This document shows positions 1 to 10,632 of a stretch of 64,000 nucleotides of DNA, one piece after another; the stretch's first letter is position 1; each line of letters starts with the position of its first letter. The position numbers and the translations under genes were made by a program. The notes beneath the pieces are model-generated. The model saw nothing but the letters and a program-made list of their open reading frames with translations. It did no database searches and was not told the origin of the DNA. This DNA is from Pseudorasbora parva (Eukaryota; Chordata; Actinopteri; Cypriniformes; Gobionidae): contig NC_090172.1 in assembly GCF_024679245.1 (NCBI RefSeq), forward strand, positions 9,749,733 through 9,813,732, in the 5' to 3' direction.

Positions 1-119
1 ACACCTTATCAGATGGTTTCCAGGGTAGCTGTTGTGTTGGGGGAAGGTCTGTCCATCAGCACAACTTTCAAAACCTATTTGTTAAATGTAACTGGCGATT
101 GTGTGTTTGATTCGCCTGA

Positions 120-945
120 GTCGCTACATAATAATAAGAAATGTTGCTTGAGTAGTAAATCAGATTGATTTCTGAAGGGTCATGTGACACTAAAGTCTGG
201 AGTAATGATGCTGAAAATTCAGCTTTGACATTACAGAAATAGATTATATTTTAAAATGTATTAAAATAGAAGATTATTTTAAATGGATATAATATTATTT
301 TAAAATATTACAAATTATACTGATAACCAGCAGTCATATCACCCTGTAGCCCAAGACTGGTTTCCCACTGAAGCTAAGCAGGGCTGAATCTGGTCAGTAC
401 CTGGATGGGAGACCAACTGGGAAAACCAAGTAGCTGCTGTTAGAGGGCCAGCAGAGGGCACTCACCCTGTGGTCTGTATGGGTCCTAACACCCCAATATA
501 GTGATGGGGAGAACTATACTGTGACACGCACCATCCTTCAGATGAGACATTAAACCGAGGTCCTGACTCTCTGTGGTAAATAAAAATCACAGGATGTCCT
601 TCGATAAAGAGTAGGGGTGTAACCCCGGCATCCTGGCCAAATTTTCCCATTGGCAATAATCCCCATATAATGACTGGCTTCATCACTCTCGTCTCCTCTC
701 CACCAATCATCTGGTGTATGGTGAGCGTTCTGGCGAAATATGGCTGCCGTCGCATCATCCAGGGGGATGCTGCACACTGGTGGTGGTTGAGGAGATTCCC
801 CCTTCTATATGTAAAGTGCCTAGAAAAGTGCTATATAAATGTAACAAATAATTATTTATTATTATCAGTAAATGCAGTCTTAGTTAGGCTTATTTCTGAA
901 ACATTAATAAATGTTTCTGACCCCAAACTTTTGAACGGTAATGAA
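120..945 (+). mobile_element. Dispersed element ending in 'CCCCAAACTTTTGAACGGTA', split by a SINE3
   Basis: The left part (120-310) carries 'tgatttctgaagg.tca.gtg.cact..ag.ctggagtaatgatgctgaaaattca'. The right part (about 848-945) ends 'gaccccaaacttttgaacggta'. The same two blocks lie together at 6600-6855, with no 5S-like sequence between them. The 330-845 stretch is therefore a later insertion. Superfamily not assigned. Confidence 0.6.
328..847 (+). mobile_element. SINE3-type retroposon with a 5S rRNA-derived head
   Basis: Positions 331-415 resemble 5S rRNA: 'catatcaccctg', then 'gaagctaagcaggg', 'gtcagtacctggatgggaga' and 'cc'. These cover the internal polymerase III control region (A box, intermediate element, C box). 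The tail at about 600-845 ('tggctgccgtcgcatcatcc' to 'gtgctatataaatgtaa') is repeated without the head at 2258-2505 and 9510-9735. A 5S head with a LINE-like tail is the described design of zebrafish SINE3. The ATT/TTA-rich end is the usual 3' microsatellite. Confidence 0.8.
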
Positions 946-987
946 TATTTAACTTATGATTGTCTTAACATCTGCATGTTTCTCAAG

Positions 988-1133
988 GCTTTAGGGCAAC
1001 AGATTTCTTTGGTGCCGTACACATGAACAACACTACAGATGTGGAAATGGCAGCAGTGGACTGTGACAAGGCCTTGACGGTGGAGTTTAAACATGACGAC
1101 ACACTCAGCGAGGAGTCTGGAGCTGTAATGCAG
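988..1133 (+). CDS. sec24d: sec24 exon, trunk/beta-sandwich segment
   Basis: The acceptor is tttctcaag and the donor is CAG|gtcagt. The exon is 146 nt and enters in phase 1. It reads [20 protein letters not shown] followed by a segment ending SGAVMQ, typical of the trunk-to-beta-sandwich region of Sec24C/D. No earlier coding exon was found in 1-987, so the gene continues off the left edge. Confidence 0.8.
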
Positions 1134-4100
1134 GTCAGTCTTCATGTCGGCCACTGAGCTTTGAGACAATGACAAGACTGCCAAAGAATACAAAAGACAT
1201 TTGGGAATACTCAGTGTAACAAAACTGGTCACATGTTAAGTCGCTGACCAGTAATACGATTGTTTGATGCAACCTTTTTTTTTTTGGTAACTCAATTACA
1301 TTTAAACCCTCATTGTTTTGATGTGATGCGTTTGGAATTCACTTTCTGGCAAGAGCAACACAATTGAGTTTGTCTCCTCTGGGTTTCCAGTGTGCTTTGC
1401 TCTACACCACCATTGGTGGACAAAGAAGGCTGCGAGTTCACAACCTCAGTCTGAACTGCAGCTCACAGCTCTCTGAGCTCTACAAAAGCTGTGAGACAGA
1501 TGCCCTCATCAACTTCTTCGCCAAGTCAGGTGACCATCTTTCTAACTCATACATGAATGTGAATGAAAACTTCTGTCTATTGTTGCAGATTTTTTACATA
1601 ATGTGGGACATAATGCCCACCTTAAAATTAACAATAATGAGATTTCAAATCAATCTTTTAATAAACTATCTTTTTTCAATCTGATGCTATCTGATCATTT
1701 TGGTTTTATGGTGATAGAAGCATCAATCACATTTTTTTTTCTGTTATGTGGTTTTTTACTTCAGTTTTAGTAATTCATTTCAAATTTACAACATTTCTAA
1801 TTTCTAATATTTAATATACTAATATTAATATTACATTTTTTATACATTTTATTACCTTCATTTTTATACCTTTAATTTTCTGCACTATCTATACAGCAGC
1901 ACATTTAAAAATGTAAAATAGTATGATGAGGGGATGGTTTATAGTTTCCCTTTGATGAAGTCAGTGATTGTGGTTGATACATTTGTCCTGCAGCGTATCG
2001 GGCCATGCTCAACCAGCCACTGAAGACGGTGAGGGAAATCCTGGTAAACCAGACGGCTCACATGCTAGCCTGCTACAGGAAGAACTGTGCCACTCCTTCA
2101 GCTGCCAGTCAGGTCAGTGTAACGCTTCACATTCATGTCCATCTACGTATGTTCATATGCAGTGTACATTCTTATAAAAACATAATCTTCCATCATTAAT
2201 GCTTCACACACACAGCATGTGTAAAATCATACAGTTATAATGCAGCAGTGCTATTTTAGCATCCTGGCCAAATTTGCCCAATGGCCTCTGTCCTTCATGG
2301 CCTCCTAATCATCCCCCTCTCCTGATTGGTTTCATCACTCGGTCTCCTCTCCACCAATCAGCTGATGTGTGGTGAGCGTTCTGGCGCAATATGGCTGCCG
2401 TCGCATCATCCAGGTGGATGCTGCACATTGGTGGTGGTTGAGGAGATTCCCCCCTTCAATGTAAAGCGTTTTGAGTGCCTTGAAAAGCGCTATATAAATC
2501 GAACACATTATTATTATTATTATTATTTATGTACTATCATATTTATTTTTAATTCAATTTTGATTAATTTTTTAGGTTTCATTTTAATTAAGGATAACAC
2601 TTTATTTTACAGTGTCCCTGTTACACATCTTACATGTATTTATAATAAAAACAGCAAATTATGCACAATTACATGCAACTAACCATACACCAATTATGTA
2701 GTAGGTAAATATAGTTGATTAATATTACTCAGTATTTAAATGTATAATTACACCGTAATAAGGACTGAATATAATGTGATCTAATTTAGTTTAAGTTTTG
2801 ACCAATTTTGTCATTTGCTTTTGTCCTTATTAGTTTTCACTTTAATATTTCTATTTAGACTTAAGTTGTTTTAGTACTTCAACTATATTTTTTTAAAGTT
2901 TTAAGTTGATTGTATAATATTTATATTTTATACCTGTTTAAATTTACAGCCATTTCCTTCAAACAGAAACACAATACACAAAATTACAGGTGGAACACCT
3001 GTAAAAAAATCAATACAGAAAATTCCTTCTTATTCCCATTCTTCTTATGTCTCATTTAAACTTTTTTTGAGCGTGTATCTCCGATTTGATGTGTAAACTG
3101 AAGGCTCTTCTTGAACATTTCACCCTACAGCTAATCCTGCCTGATGCGATGAAGGTGTTCCCCGTCTACATGAACAGTCTGTTGAAGACGCCATCTCTAG
3201 TGGGCAGTACTGAGCTCTCAACAGATGACAGAGCCTTTTACAGACTCATGGTGATGGCGATGGGAGTGGAGGAAACCCAGGTCCTACTCTACCCTCGGCT
3301 CATCCCGCTGGTGAGTTACACACGCAACATGTATATCACTTCTATCATAAACTTTAAGCTCTAAACATTACAGTTTACGTGTTTGCCCTCTCTCTCGCAG
3401 CACACTATGGATGTGTCCAGTGAGTCAATCCCAGCTCCAGTGCGCTGTTCTGAGGAGCGGCTCAGCGAGTCAGGCATGTTCCTGTTGGAAAACGGGCTCT
3501 CTATGTTCCTCTGGCTGGGACAGGCCTGCTCACCTGAACTCATCCAGAACCTCTTTGATGTGCCCTCTTTCGGACACCTGACCACAGAAGGGGTATGACA
3601 CACAGTTTTGTTAATTACATTTTTTTTTATTATACAGCAATTTAAATAAAGTATATGTAAGTGAGAGGTCAGAAATGATACGTCATCCCCCCCCCCCACC
3701 CCCATTTTTCCATTATATATACATATATATTATTATATCGATAATCATTTCTGAATTCTTTAATTACTTTCTTTGGTGTGCTCGAATCAGACTTTTCACC
3801 TGCAACAGCCAATCTTATTATTGTTTTTATATACTTTTTGAAAATTTTAAGTTTTTAAATCTCTTAATGGAATAAAACTGACAATATTTAAACACCGAAA
3901 TAGAATAAAACCGACCAGCATTTAATCTCTTAGAACAATACAGACTGATATTTTAATCTATTTATGGTGCACTGTGTACATTTTTGCGGCATCTAGTGGT
4001 AAGGTTGTGAATTGCAATCTCCCACCGATCACCTCTCCGTTTCGAAGCACATTGAGAAGCTACGGTGGCCGGCACAGGACAAAAATTAAATCGTCGGAGA

Positions 4101-7040
4101 GAGCAGAGAGTAGCTAGTGCTCTATAGAGAAATTTGTCCGTTTAGGGCTACTGTAGAAAAAAATGGTGCAAAATGGAGACTTTACTGTAATGGGACCAGC
4201 GGTGTGTGTAAATAGAAATGGCTCATTCTAATATAATAAAAACATAACGGTTCATTATGTTAAGTCTTTATACACCACTGTAAACTTATGTATTATTATA
4301 TTGCATTTCTGTCAAAAGATCCTTATAAATACTACACAATGCACCTTCAATAGAACCAAACTTACTGATATTTAAGTATCTTAATATCTCTTACATCTAT
4401 TGTGTAGTTTACTCCATTCTTCTGTGTTCACCAGCCACTTTTATTTATTTTGGGAGCTCTCTGAAATGTGGCGCAAACATGGCAGCACCCATCTCACATT
4501 ATAGATCAACTAATAAGATCATTATAAAAGGTGTTTGAACGAACATTATTACACGGCTCTGTGAAATACTTGATTCTTATTGGTCAATCGCGCATTCCAG
4601 CGGTATGTTATTTCCAGATAACAACCGCTCATCTGGGTACTACGAGTTATCTTGACCGGCACTACTTCTATGCTTAACGCTGGCGCCATCTTGTGGCTGT
4701 TAAATACTTAAACAGCCATGGCTACAATGGAAGACCTCAAGGCGGGTTTCCTTTATAAAGTTTTATATATGGATATTTTTCTTACACAAACGCATCAATT
4801 CGAATCAGAAGGCTCTATTAACCCATCAAAGCCGTGTGGAGCACGTTATTTGACGGACAGCTGCATTTTTAATGGACTTCAAAAACAGCTACAACTACTG
4901 CTGGGATTAATGTTAGCCTGGGCTTTTTAAATATAACTCCAAATGTATTTGTCTGAAAGAAGAATGTCATATACACCTATGATGACTTGAGGGTGAGTAA
5001 ATCATAGGCTTGGTTTCATTTTTGTGTGAACTAACCCTTTCAGCATTCATTTTCAACATTTAGCATATGGTAAAAATAAATCTTCAGCAATAGATAAAAG
5101 CTTAAAGCAGTTTGGAACTGTTTTTCTTCGCGGAAGCTTTGCGTAAGAGCTAATAAAATATTTAAATTTAAGACAATATTTTGTGTCTAATTTATTTGAG
5201 AATAGTAGCCGTGTAATAAGCGGGATAATGTACACCAAGCCGGTTTTTATCGCAGAATAAACCCCTTCACAGTGATGCAAGACCCCTCCTCTTCGCGCCG
5301 GGGTCCTGATCACTCTGTCGGGGTTTATTCTGCGATAACAACCGGCTGGGTGTACATTATCCCTTACTTAAAGCGATACAAAACGTCAGTCATAAAGTGC
5401 TATTGTGGTTGCTGTGTTTCACATTAAGCATGACGCAGTGCCATGGAAATAAGGTGACGTGTCCTAAAATACATGGCCTTGAATTCTTGCTTAGGGCTCA
5501 GCTGAAATATAACTTTTATTTAACTTTTGCTTGTAAAGTACTTATCTTTTCTTGATTGGATTTTATAAACAATAACCTTTTCCTCTTTGCACTATTGGTC
5601 TCACTACTTGTCTTGCTTTAATCAAGGAAACGCTCTTTTCACTCTTCTCATTATGGAAATCAACGTCAGAGCTGCAGTGATAACTGTGGAGGTTTAATTG
5701 TCTTTCAGCAGACGTCATTACCTGTGCTGGATAATGCTCATTCCAGGAAACTCCATTCAATCATCTCCAGCATTTCACAGCAGAGGGCCACATCCATGAA
5801 GGTACAGCTGACTCTCACCATCTCCTCTCTCTTGCATGCGGTTTCAACATCTGTCTTTGTCTTATGATTGTTGTAAAGAGGCTTGATGCTAATTTGAATT
5901 TCAGCTTGTAATGTGAATAATGTGATTTTGAGGCAGTATTAAGATAACTAATATAATCATTTTATATTTAATTATTTCATTACTAGTAATAGTTTCTTTT
6001 ATTCTGCGATGCAAACTGAATTTTTAGTTTTGCTTCGCAGAACTTTCTTAATTTTTATTTCTTCAATGTCACATGATTTTCCTTCAAAAAAATAATTCTA
6101 ATATGAGGATTTGCTGCACAAGAAACATTTCTTAATATTAATGTTGAGACCAATTTTTCCTGCAAGTCAGAGCAAACCAGAGCAAAGCAGAGCTCGCTGA
6201 CTGATTAAACATTTGCCGTTATCTGGTCAGCTAAACTACGAACACATCTTCCCGCTCTTTGTTCTTTTCTCAGAGAAAAGCTTAACTCCAAGTCTTCCAG
6301 AGTCGCGGTCAGAGCTGATTCGAAAGACCACCGCCGTTCGCCAGTTTCTCTTTCTGTGTTAACTAGAAGCACGCAAACGCAACTCGGCCGTCGTCATTAT
6401 GGCCCCGCCCGCCGACTCTATACATGATGTGATTGGGCAGTCCAGATTTTGAGGAACACAGAATGGTATTGAGAGTGCCTAGACGACACTTGCGGGCAAA
6501 TTAAATTTGCTGCCGCAAGGGTGCGTCTAGATTTCTAGGCTAGTAGTAATATGTAATAAGACCCATTATTAATAATTGATCACCAAGGAGAATTGATAGT
6601 AATTGAGCAGAAAATCTGCATATTAGGATGATTTCTGAAGGATCACGTGCCACTGAAGACTGGAGTAATGATGCTGAAAATTCAAATGTACCATCACATG
6701 ACCTTTTTTAAGTATATAAAAATAGAAAGCTTGTTATATATTAATGTTTTAACTGTATTTTTGATCAAATAATTGAGCCTTGTTGACCATAAGAGACTTG
6801 TTTCAAAAGCTTAAAAGAAATCTTACTGACCCCAAACTTTTGAACAGTAGTGTACCTAAAAGTTTTTTTTTGTCTCTATCCTGGTGTGTGTGTGTGTAGC
6901 TGCTGATAGTAAAGCAGAAGGACCGAGCAGAGATGTTGTTCCGTCAGCACCTGGTGGAGGATAAGGGTCTTCACGGAGGGGCGTCTTACATGGACTTCCT
7001 GTGCTACGTCCACCGCGAGATCAGGCAGCTGCTTACTTAA
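988..7040 (+). CDS. sec24d: Sec24C/D-class COPII coat subunit, 3' part of gene (7 coding exons)
   Basis: Sec24 is the cargo-selecting subunit of the COPII coat; it pairs with Sec23 on ER exit sites and packs cargo into ER-to-Golgi vesicles. Seven exons are read here: 988-1133, 1391-1529, 1994-2112, 3131-3310, 3401-3592, 5709-5801 and 6900-7040. All have AG/GT borders and their phases join without a stop. The order is trunk and C-terminal beta-sandwich (exons 1-2), helical domain (exons 3-4), then a gelsolin-like domain (exons 4-7, including [20 protein letters not shown]). The end, [26 protein letters not shown], is typical of Sec24C/D and unlike Sec24A/B. Choosing D over C is inference: the neighbour is KCNIP4, and both genes are on human chromosome 4. 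The N-terminal half lies upstream of the window. Confidence 0.82.
1391..1529 (+). CDS. sec24d: sec24 exon, beta-sandwich to helical domain
   Basis: The acceptor is gtttccag and the donor TCAG|gtgacc. The exon is 139 nt and starts in phase 0. It begins [20 protein letters not shown] and ends [10 protein letters not shown]. The 'YT...G.RR.RV.NL' core is the conserved end of the Sec23/Sec24 beta-sandwich leading into the helical domain. Confidence 0.85.
1994..2112 (+). CDS. sec24d: sec24 exon, helical domain
   Basis: The acceptor is ctgcag and the donor CAG|gtcagt; 119 nt. It reads [20 protein letters not shown] then [20 protein letters not shown], matching the helical domain. The phase agrees with the single leftover base of the previous exon. 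Confidence 0.85.
2258..2526 (+). mobile_element. 5'-truncated SINE3-like copy
   Basis: It shares the SINE3 tail: 'catcctggccaaatttgccc', 'atatggctgccgtcgcatca', 'tggtggttgaggagattccc' and 'gcgctatataaat', then (TTA)n. The 5S-like head is missing. It lies in the sec24 intron 2113-3130; the rest of that intron is AT-rich with nothing recognised. Confidence 0.7.
3131..3310 (+). CDS. sec24d: sec24 exon, helical domain to gelsolin-like domain
   Basis: The acceptor is ctacag and the donor CTG|gtgagt; exactly 60 codons in phase 0. It begins [20 protein letters not shown] and ends LLYPRLIPL. The 'LPD..K..P.Y..SLLK' motif is diagnostic of Sec24. Confidence 0.9.
3401..3592 (+). CDS. sec24d: sec24 exon, gelsolin-like domain
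   Basis: The acceptor is tctcgcag and the donor GGG|gtatga; 64 codons in phase 0. It carries [20 protein letters not shown], the gelsolin-type fold at the C-terminus of Sec24. Confidence 0.9.
3900..4360. repeat. Possible dispersed repeat in sec24 intron
   Basis: The text 'gcggcatctagtggtaaggttgtgaattgcaa' and 'gaagctacggtggccggcacaggac' resembles a common fish interspersed repeat known from memory. No second copy is present in this window, so the call is weak and the ends are approximate. Confidence 0.3.
4720..5042 (+). mobile_element. Right half of a TTAA-type palindromic MITE
   Basis: It ends 'gagggtgagtaaatcataggc' ... 'tgtgtgaactaaccctttc', the inverted form of the cyprinid 'aaagggatagttcaccc' terminus. 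Its inner part ('gccgtgtggagcacgttatttgacggac') matches 27790-27825 in a fuller copy. The left arm is missing here. Confidence 0.6.
5222..5363. mobile_element. 142-bp palindromic MITE (hairpin)
   Basis: The first 40 bases (gggataatgtacaccaagcc...) are the reverse complement of the last 40 (...ggctgggtgtacattatccc), with one or two mismatches. The loop holds 'cctcttcgcgccggggtcc'. It is a foldback element in the sec24 intron 3593-5708. Confidence 0.65.
5709..5801 (+). CDS. sec24d: sec24 exon, gelsolin-like domain (NAGNAG acceptor)
   Basis: The exon is 93 nt in phase 0, ending SMK|gtacag. It reads (Q)[18 protein letters not shown] and onward. The acceptor is ttcagcag, so either AG could be used; the choice adds or removes one glutamine without changing the frame. 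The start given uses the first AG. Confidence 0.82.
6455..6541. repeat. Hairpin-forming repeat end in sec24 intron
   Basis: 'gtgcctagacgacacttgcgg' is partly complementary to 'ccgcaagggtgcgtctagat' around the centre 'gcaaattaaatttgctgc'. Sequence from about 6150 to 6455 (GC-rich, 'gccccgcccgccgac') may be the rest of the same element. Family not recognised. Confidence 0.4.
6600..6855 (+). mobile_element. Second copy of the 'CCCCAAACTTTTGAAC' dispersed element
   Basis: It runs from 'ggatgatttctgaaggatca' to 'ctgaccccaaacttttgaac'. This is the uninterrupted version of the element broken by SINE3 near 330. It lies just upstream of the last sec24 exon. Confidence 0.6.
6900..7040 (+). CDS. sec24d: sec24 last coding exon with stop
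   Basis: The acceptor is tgtgtgtag and the stop is TAA at 7038-7040. It encodes 46 residues beginning [20 protein letters not shown] and ending [14 protein letters not shown]. The 'VEDKGL.GG.SY.DFL' signature marks the C-terminus of the Sec24C/D group. Confidence 0.9.
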   Translation: MLIVKQKDRAEMLFRQHLVEDKGLHGGASYMDFLCYVHREIRQLLT

Positions 7041-8120
7041 CTCTCACAAACACACACACAGTTAAGAGTGTTATAGCGCACAGCCATCTTCTTATAATCT
7101 CTACAGCTGCCTATGATATATGACCAAACTCTTTCTGCAGTTGTGTATGATCTTTGTGGTTGATTTCTTTCTGTTCCGCATGAGGGATGCTGGTAAGTGG
7201 GTGTTTCGATTGAACACCTTCAAATGCGCCGCATCTCCCTGTTCTGAGAAGCCATTATGTTGAGATCATCTCAATGATTTTATTAAATCATCCCTCCAGA
7301 TTTATTTTACCAAAGGGAAACATTTCTTTGAATCCTTCACACAGTCGACGCACAGCAAAATGAACAAACCAGTCTCGTAATGTGTGGATTTGAGTGGAAC
7401 ATCTGTGCGGTGTCTATTAAATTAATAGATGACATCTTTGAGACCGAACCTATACAGTACAAAACTTGCATTTTTTCTCTTTGTATGACTTCAGGGACGA
7501 AACCATCAACATAACTGAAATCTATTCATGTACAAAAATTAAATCAGTTTTTTTTTTTAAACACCTTTGTCTTAATTTTTTTACTCATTATTTTGGGCAT
7601 CATATGTTTACATTTTGTTTGTATGTTTCCAATACTTCAAAATGTGTAAAGAGACAGGGCTTTCCTGTTTAACCATTAGACATTTAAAGAAACATCAGAA
7701 CACGTTCTTTAATCTAAAAGAACTGAACGTCTCTTTTATTTTGCAATCAATGTCAGTTATTATTTGTCATTTATACAGTTTTGATCTTTGAAACATTTCC
7801 AAAGTGGAGTATAAAGGGAGCAATTATTATACTAAATTTGCCTTATTTTTTCCTGACTTCTAATGGTACATCTCTGGACCAATACTGTATATTTTATTAC
7901 AGTTTGAGATGGATTTTAAAGACTCGTAAGCAGCTATACCTCAGGTCACATGCATCTAGCCTTTGTACCTGCTCATTAATGCTTCGGATCAGACACACGT
8001 GTGCTTCTTCGTATTCAACACAGAAAAGATTCATTTCTGTAAGCCGAAGGCAGCCTGTCATGTACATTTCAACTTAAAGCCTTTATATAGCTGTTTTTGA
8101 ATAAAGGTGTAGTCCCTGTT
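7041..8120 (+). promoter_or_regulatory. sec24 3' UTR with poly(A) signal
   Basis: AT-rich sequence without splice-site or coding features follows the sec24 stop. AATAAA lies at 8100-8105 and a GT-rich stretch (gaacgtgtgttttgtgttt) follows about 25 bases later, as in a vertebrate cleavage site. The UTR extent is inferred from these two signals only. Confidence 0.55.
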
Positions 8121-8363
8121 AACCTTGAACGTGTGTTTTGTGTTTATCTGAACTCGATGGTTTAATCATAGCTATTTCGTAGGCATCAGATTACCAATGA
8201 TCTGATATACAATGAACCAGCCGTGCAATGTACATTCTGAGCGGTTTATTGACTATGTTACAAAATGCACTCATCTAATTCACAGAGAAGCTTGGGATAG
8301 GCACACAGAGCACTAGATCTGCTCCAGACAGCTCTACCCATCTTTACGGGCCAATCGCTTACA

Positions 8364-8562
8364 CCAGGGCTATTCAAATCTTACCCTGGAGGGCCAATGC
8401 ACTGCAGAGTTTAGCTCCAACCCTGATCAAACACACCCACCTGTGATTTTCTAATGATCCTGGAGACATTGATTAGCATGTTCAGGTGTGCTTGATTAAG
8501 GTTGGAGCTAAACTCTGCACCGCATTGGCCCTCCAGGGTAAGATTTGAATAGCCCTGGCTTA
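8364..8562. mobile_element. Foldback element, about 199 bp
   Basis: The left arm starts 'cagggctattcaaatcttac' and the right arm ends 'gtaagatttgaatagccctg'. The arms pair over most of their length ('ggccaatgc' with 'gcattggcc', 'agctccaacc' with 'ggttggagct'). No coding sequence. Confidence 0.75.
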
Positions 8563-8727
8563 CACCGTAAAGCAGGACCTCTGGCCCTCCAGATCCCCTT
8601 TCCTGTAGAGTTAACTCAAATGCACCTGAACAAGCTATTGAAGGTATTCAATGAAGGCTTCAGGGTTACTAGGCTGTGTCTGAAAGTTTAAAAATGCTAC
8701 CTTTGGAGGAAATGATCATTAAAGGGA

Positions 8728-9412
8728 TTCTTCACAGCTTTTTCATATTAAACTGTTATTCCCTTGACTAAAACAAGTTGATGCACACCTCTCTCGTCTC
8801 AGTGCGTGCACTTAATCTCTCTGACGCACGGTGACGATCTGATAGCATTTAGCTTAGCCCTCTAAGCCCAGTTCATTCACTATGGTACCAAACAGAGATC
8901 AAGTCAGAAGCGACCAAACACCTCCATGTTTTCCCTATTTAAATACAGTTACACAAATAGTTGAACAATCAAGTATGATGACATAAAATAAAACTTGGCG
9001 CTTTTCTAAGCGGATTAAAAAGGAGAACTATAATGTATGGCGGAATAACACTTCTGAGAGTACTTCGACTCTGCGCAGTAAAAAGTCCCGGCTGAAACAT
9101 CCTCCCTCACATCTCCACCTCCCCCCTATTGACAGAAATGAGAGAGGGAGGGGTGTGTGAGGTAAACTTTACCTTTTTAATCCGCATAGAAAAGCGCCAC
9201 GTTTTATTTTATCGATCGTTCAACTATTCGTGTAACTGTATTTAAATAGGGAAAACGTGGAGGTGTTTGGTCGCTTCTTACTTGATATCTAACAGATCGT
9301 CACCGCGCGTCAGAGAGATTAAGTGCACGCACTGAGACGAGAGAGGTGTGTATCAACTCGTTTTAGTTAAGAGAATAACAGTTTAATATGAAAAAGCGGA
9401 GAAGTAACCTTG
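8728..9412. mobile_element. Large palindromic MITE, about 685 bp
   Basis: The left arm (8738-9015) and right arm (9165-9405) are long imperfect inverted copies. The left contains 'ctctcgtctcagtgcgtgca'; the right contains its complement 'tgcacgcactgagacgagag'. Further in, 'caaacacctccatgttttcc' pairs with 'ggaaaacgtggaggtgtttg'. No ORF is seen in the central 150 bp. Confidence 0.75.
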
Positions 9413-9509
9413 GTTATCACCAAAGCTCTCCTTGTTTTCTTCTAGATCATTAGACCTGTATGCATGTCATTAGAAGAGATGTGGCCATGATGTCCTTTAA
9501 AAAAAGGGT

Positions 9510-9740
9510 TGGGGTTTAACCCTGGCCAAGTTTGCCCATTGGCCTTTGCCCATCATGGCCTCCTAATCATCTCCACATATACTGATTGGCTTCATCACTG
9601 CCTCTTCTTCTGCGTTCTGGCACAATATGGCTGCCGATGCATCATCAAGTTGGATGATGATGGTGGTTGAGGAGATTGCCCCCTCTATGTGTAAAGCGCT
9701 TTGAGTGCAGATAAAAGCGCTATATATATTTAACAGATTA
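9510..9740 (+). mobile_element. 5'-truncated SINE3-like copy
   Basis: 'ggccaagtttgcccattggc', 'atatggctgccgatgcatca' and 'gtaaagcgctttgagtgcag' to 'gcgctatatatatttaa' match the tails at 600-845 and 2258-2505. The 5S-like head is absent. Confidence 0.65.
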
Positions 9741-10317
9741 TTATTAATTGCCTGATAGAACAGCAAGACAACAAGTCGGGCTTCCTTTCAGACGCAGCCC
9801 TAGAAAGCTACAGGCAGGTGAGTTTGGTCAGGGTTGGAGCCAAACTCTTAAGGAAAGTGGATCTCGATGGGCCAGAGTTGCCCACCCCTGCCGTAAAGCC
9901 TTCTTCACTCTCTAAGCATGCAGCTCGTTCTCTCGTCGCTTGCAAGAAATTGTGCATTTCAATGTCAATGGGAAACCTCAAATACAGAAATGACAAAGCA
10001 GGTTTCAGAAAAGGACAAAAAAGGTTCATGTCATATGCTGTAACTCAATTACAATGAAGTCATACAGAAAATACAGTTTGGGGTGAGCGTTAACAAAGAA
10101 AGGCACTGATTTCTAGAGTTGGGAAAAGCTCATGCACTCTTCTCCTGGAAAAGCTAACAGGCATGCAGGCATCGCAAAACTACCTAAAAAAAGAAAGGCA
10201 GACAATCAAGTGTTCTTATTAGACAGTATATAGAACCCAAAACAAACATTATTTGCATATTCTGAATAAATAGGCAAAATGTATGATCTGAAAAAAGAGG
10301 CATAAAAAATGCTCATT

Positions 10318-10552
10318 TGTACGGAGACCCTAAAGGGATAAGGTGAAGGAAAAAAAATGAGATGGAGGAAAAAATATTTGTCAATGCTTTTGCGTTCTCT
10401 CGCAAATGTTTTAAGTTTACCTGAGGAACTTTTCGTTCACTCGCAAAGAGCAAAAAGGTTTTGTGAGCAAAGTTTCTCAATACATTTGAGAGAACACTAA
10501 AGCATTGACTTTTTATTTCCCCCCCCACCACCATGTCCTTTTAGGGGCTATG
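10318..10552. mobile_element. Short TIR element related to the next one
   Basis: The left end 'ggagaccctaaagggataag' and right end 'catgtccttttaggggctat' are approximate inverted copies. The interior holds one or two units of the 'tgcgttctctcgcaaa' type repeat that is amplified in the neighbouring element. Confidence 0.5.
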
Positions 10553-10632
10553 TACCTTGTAACTTATGAAATATTTACACACATATTAAATACAAATCAA
10601 TACAAACAAATAATGTATTTTAATTTATACTA

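Noticed and set aside
331..420. A genuine 5S rRNA gene
   Set aside because: Only the internal promoter region is well kept. The end of 5S is replaced by unrelated sequence and a SINE tail follows, so this is a SINE3 head.
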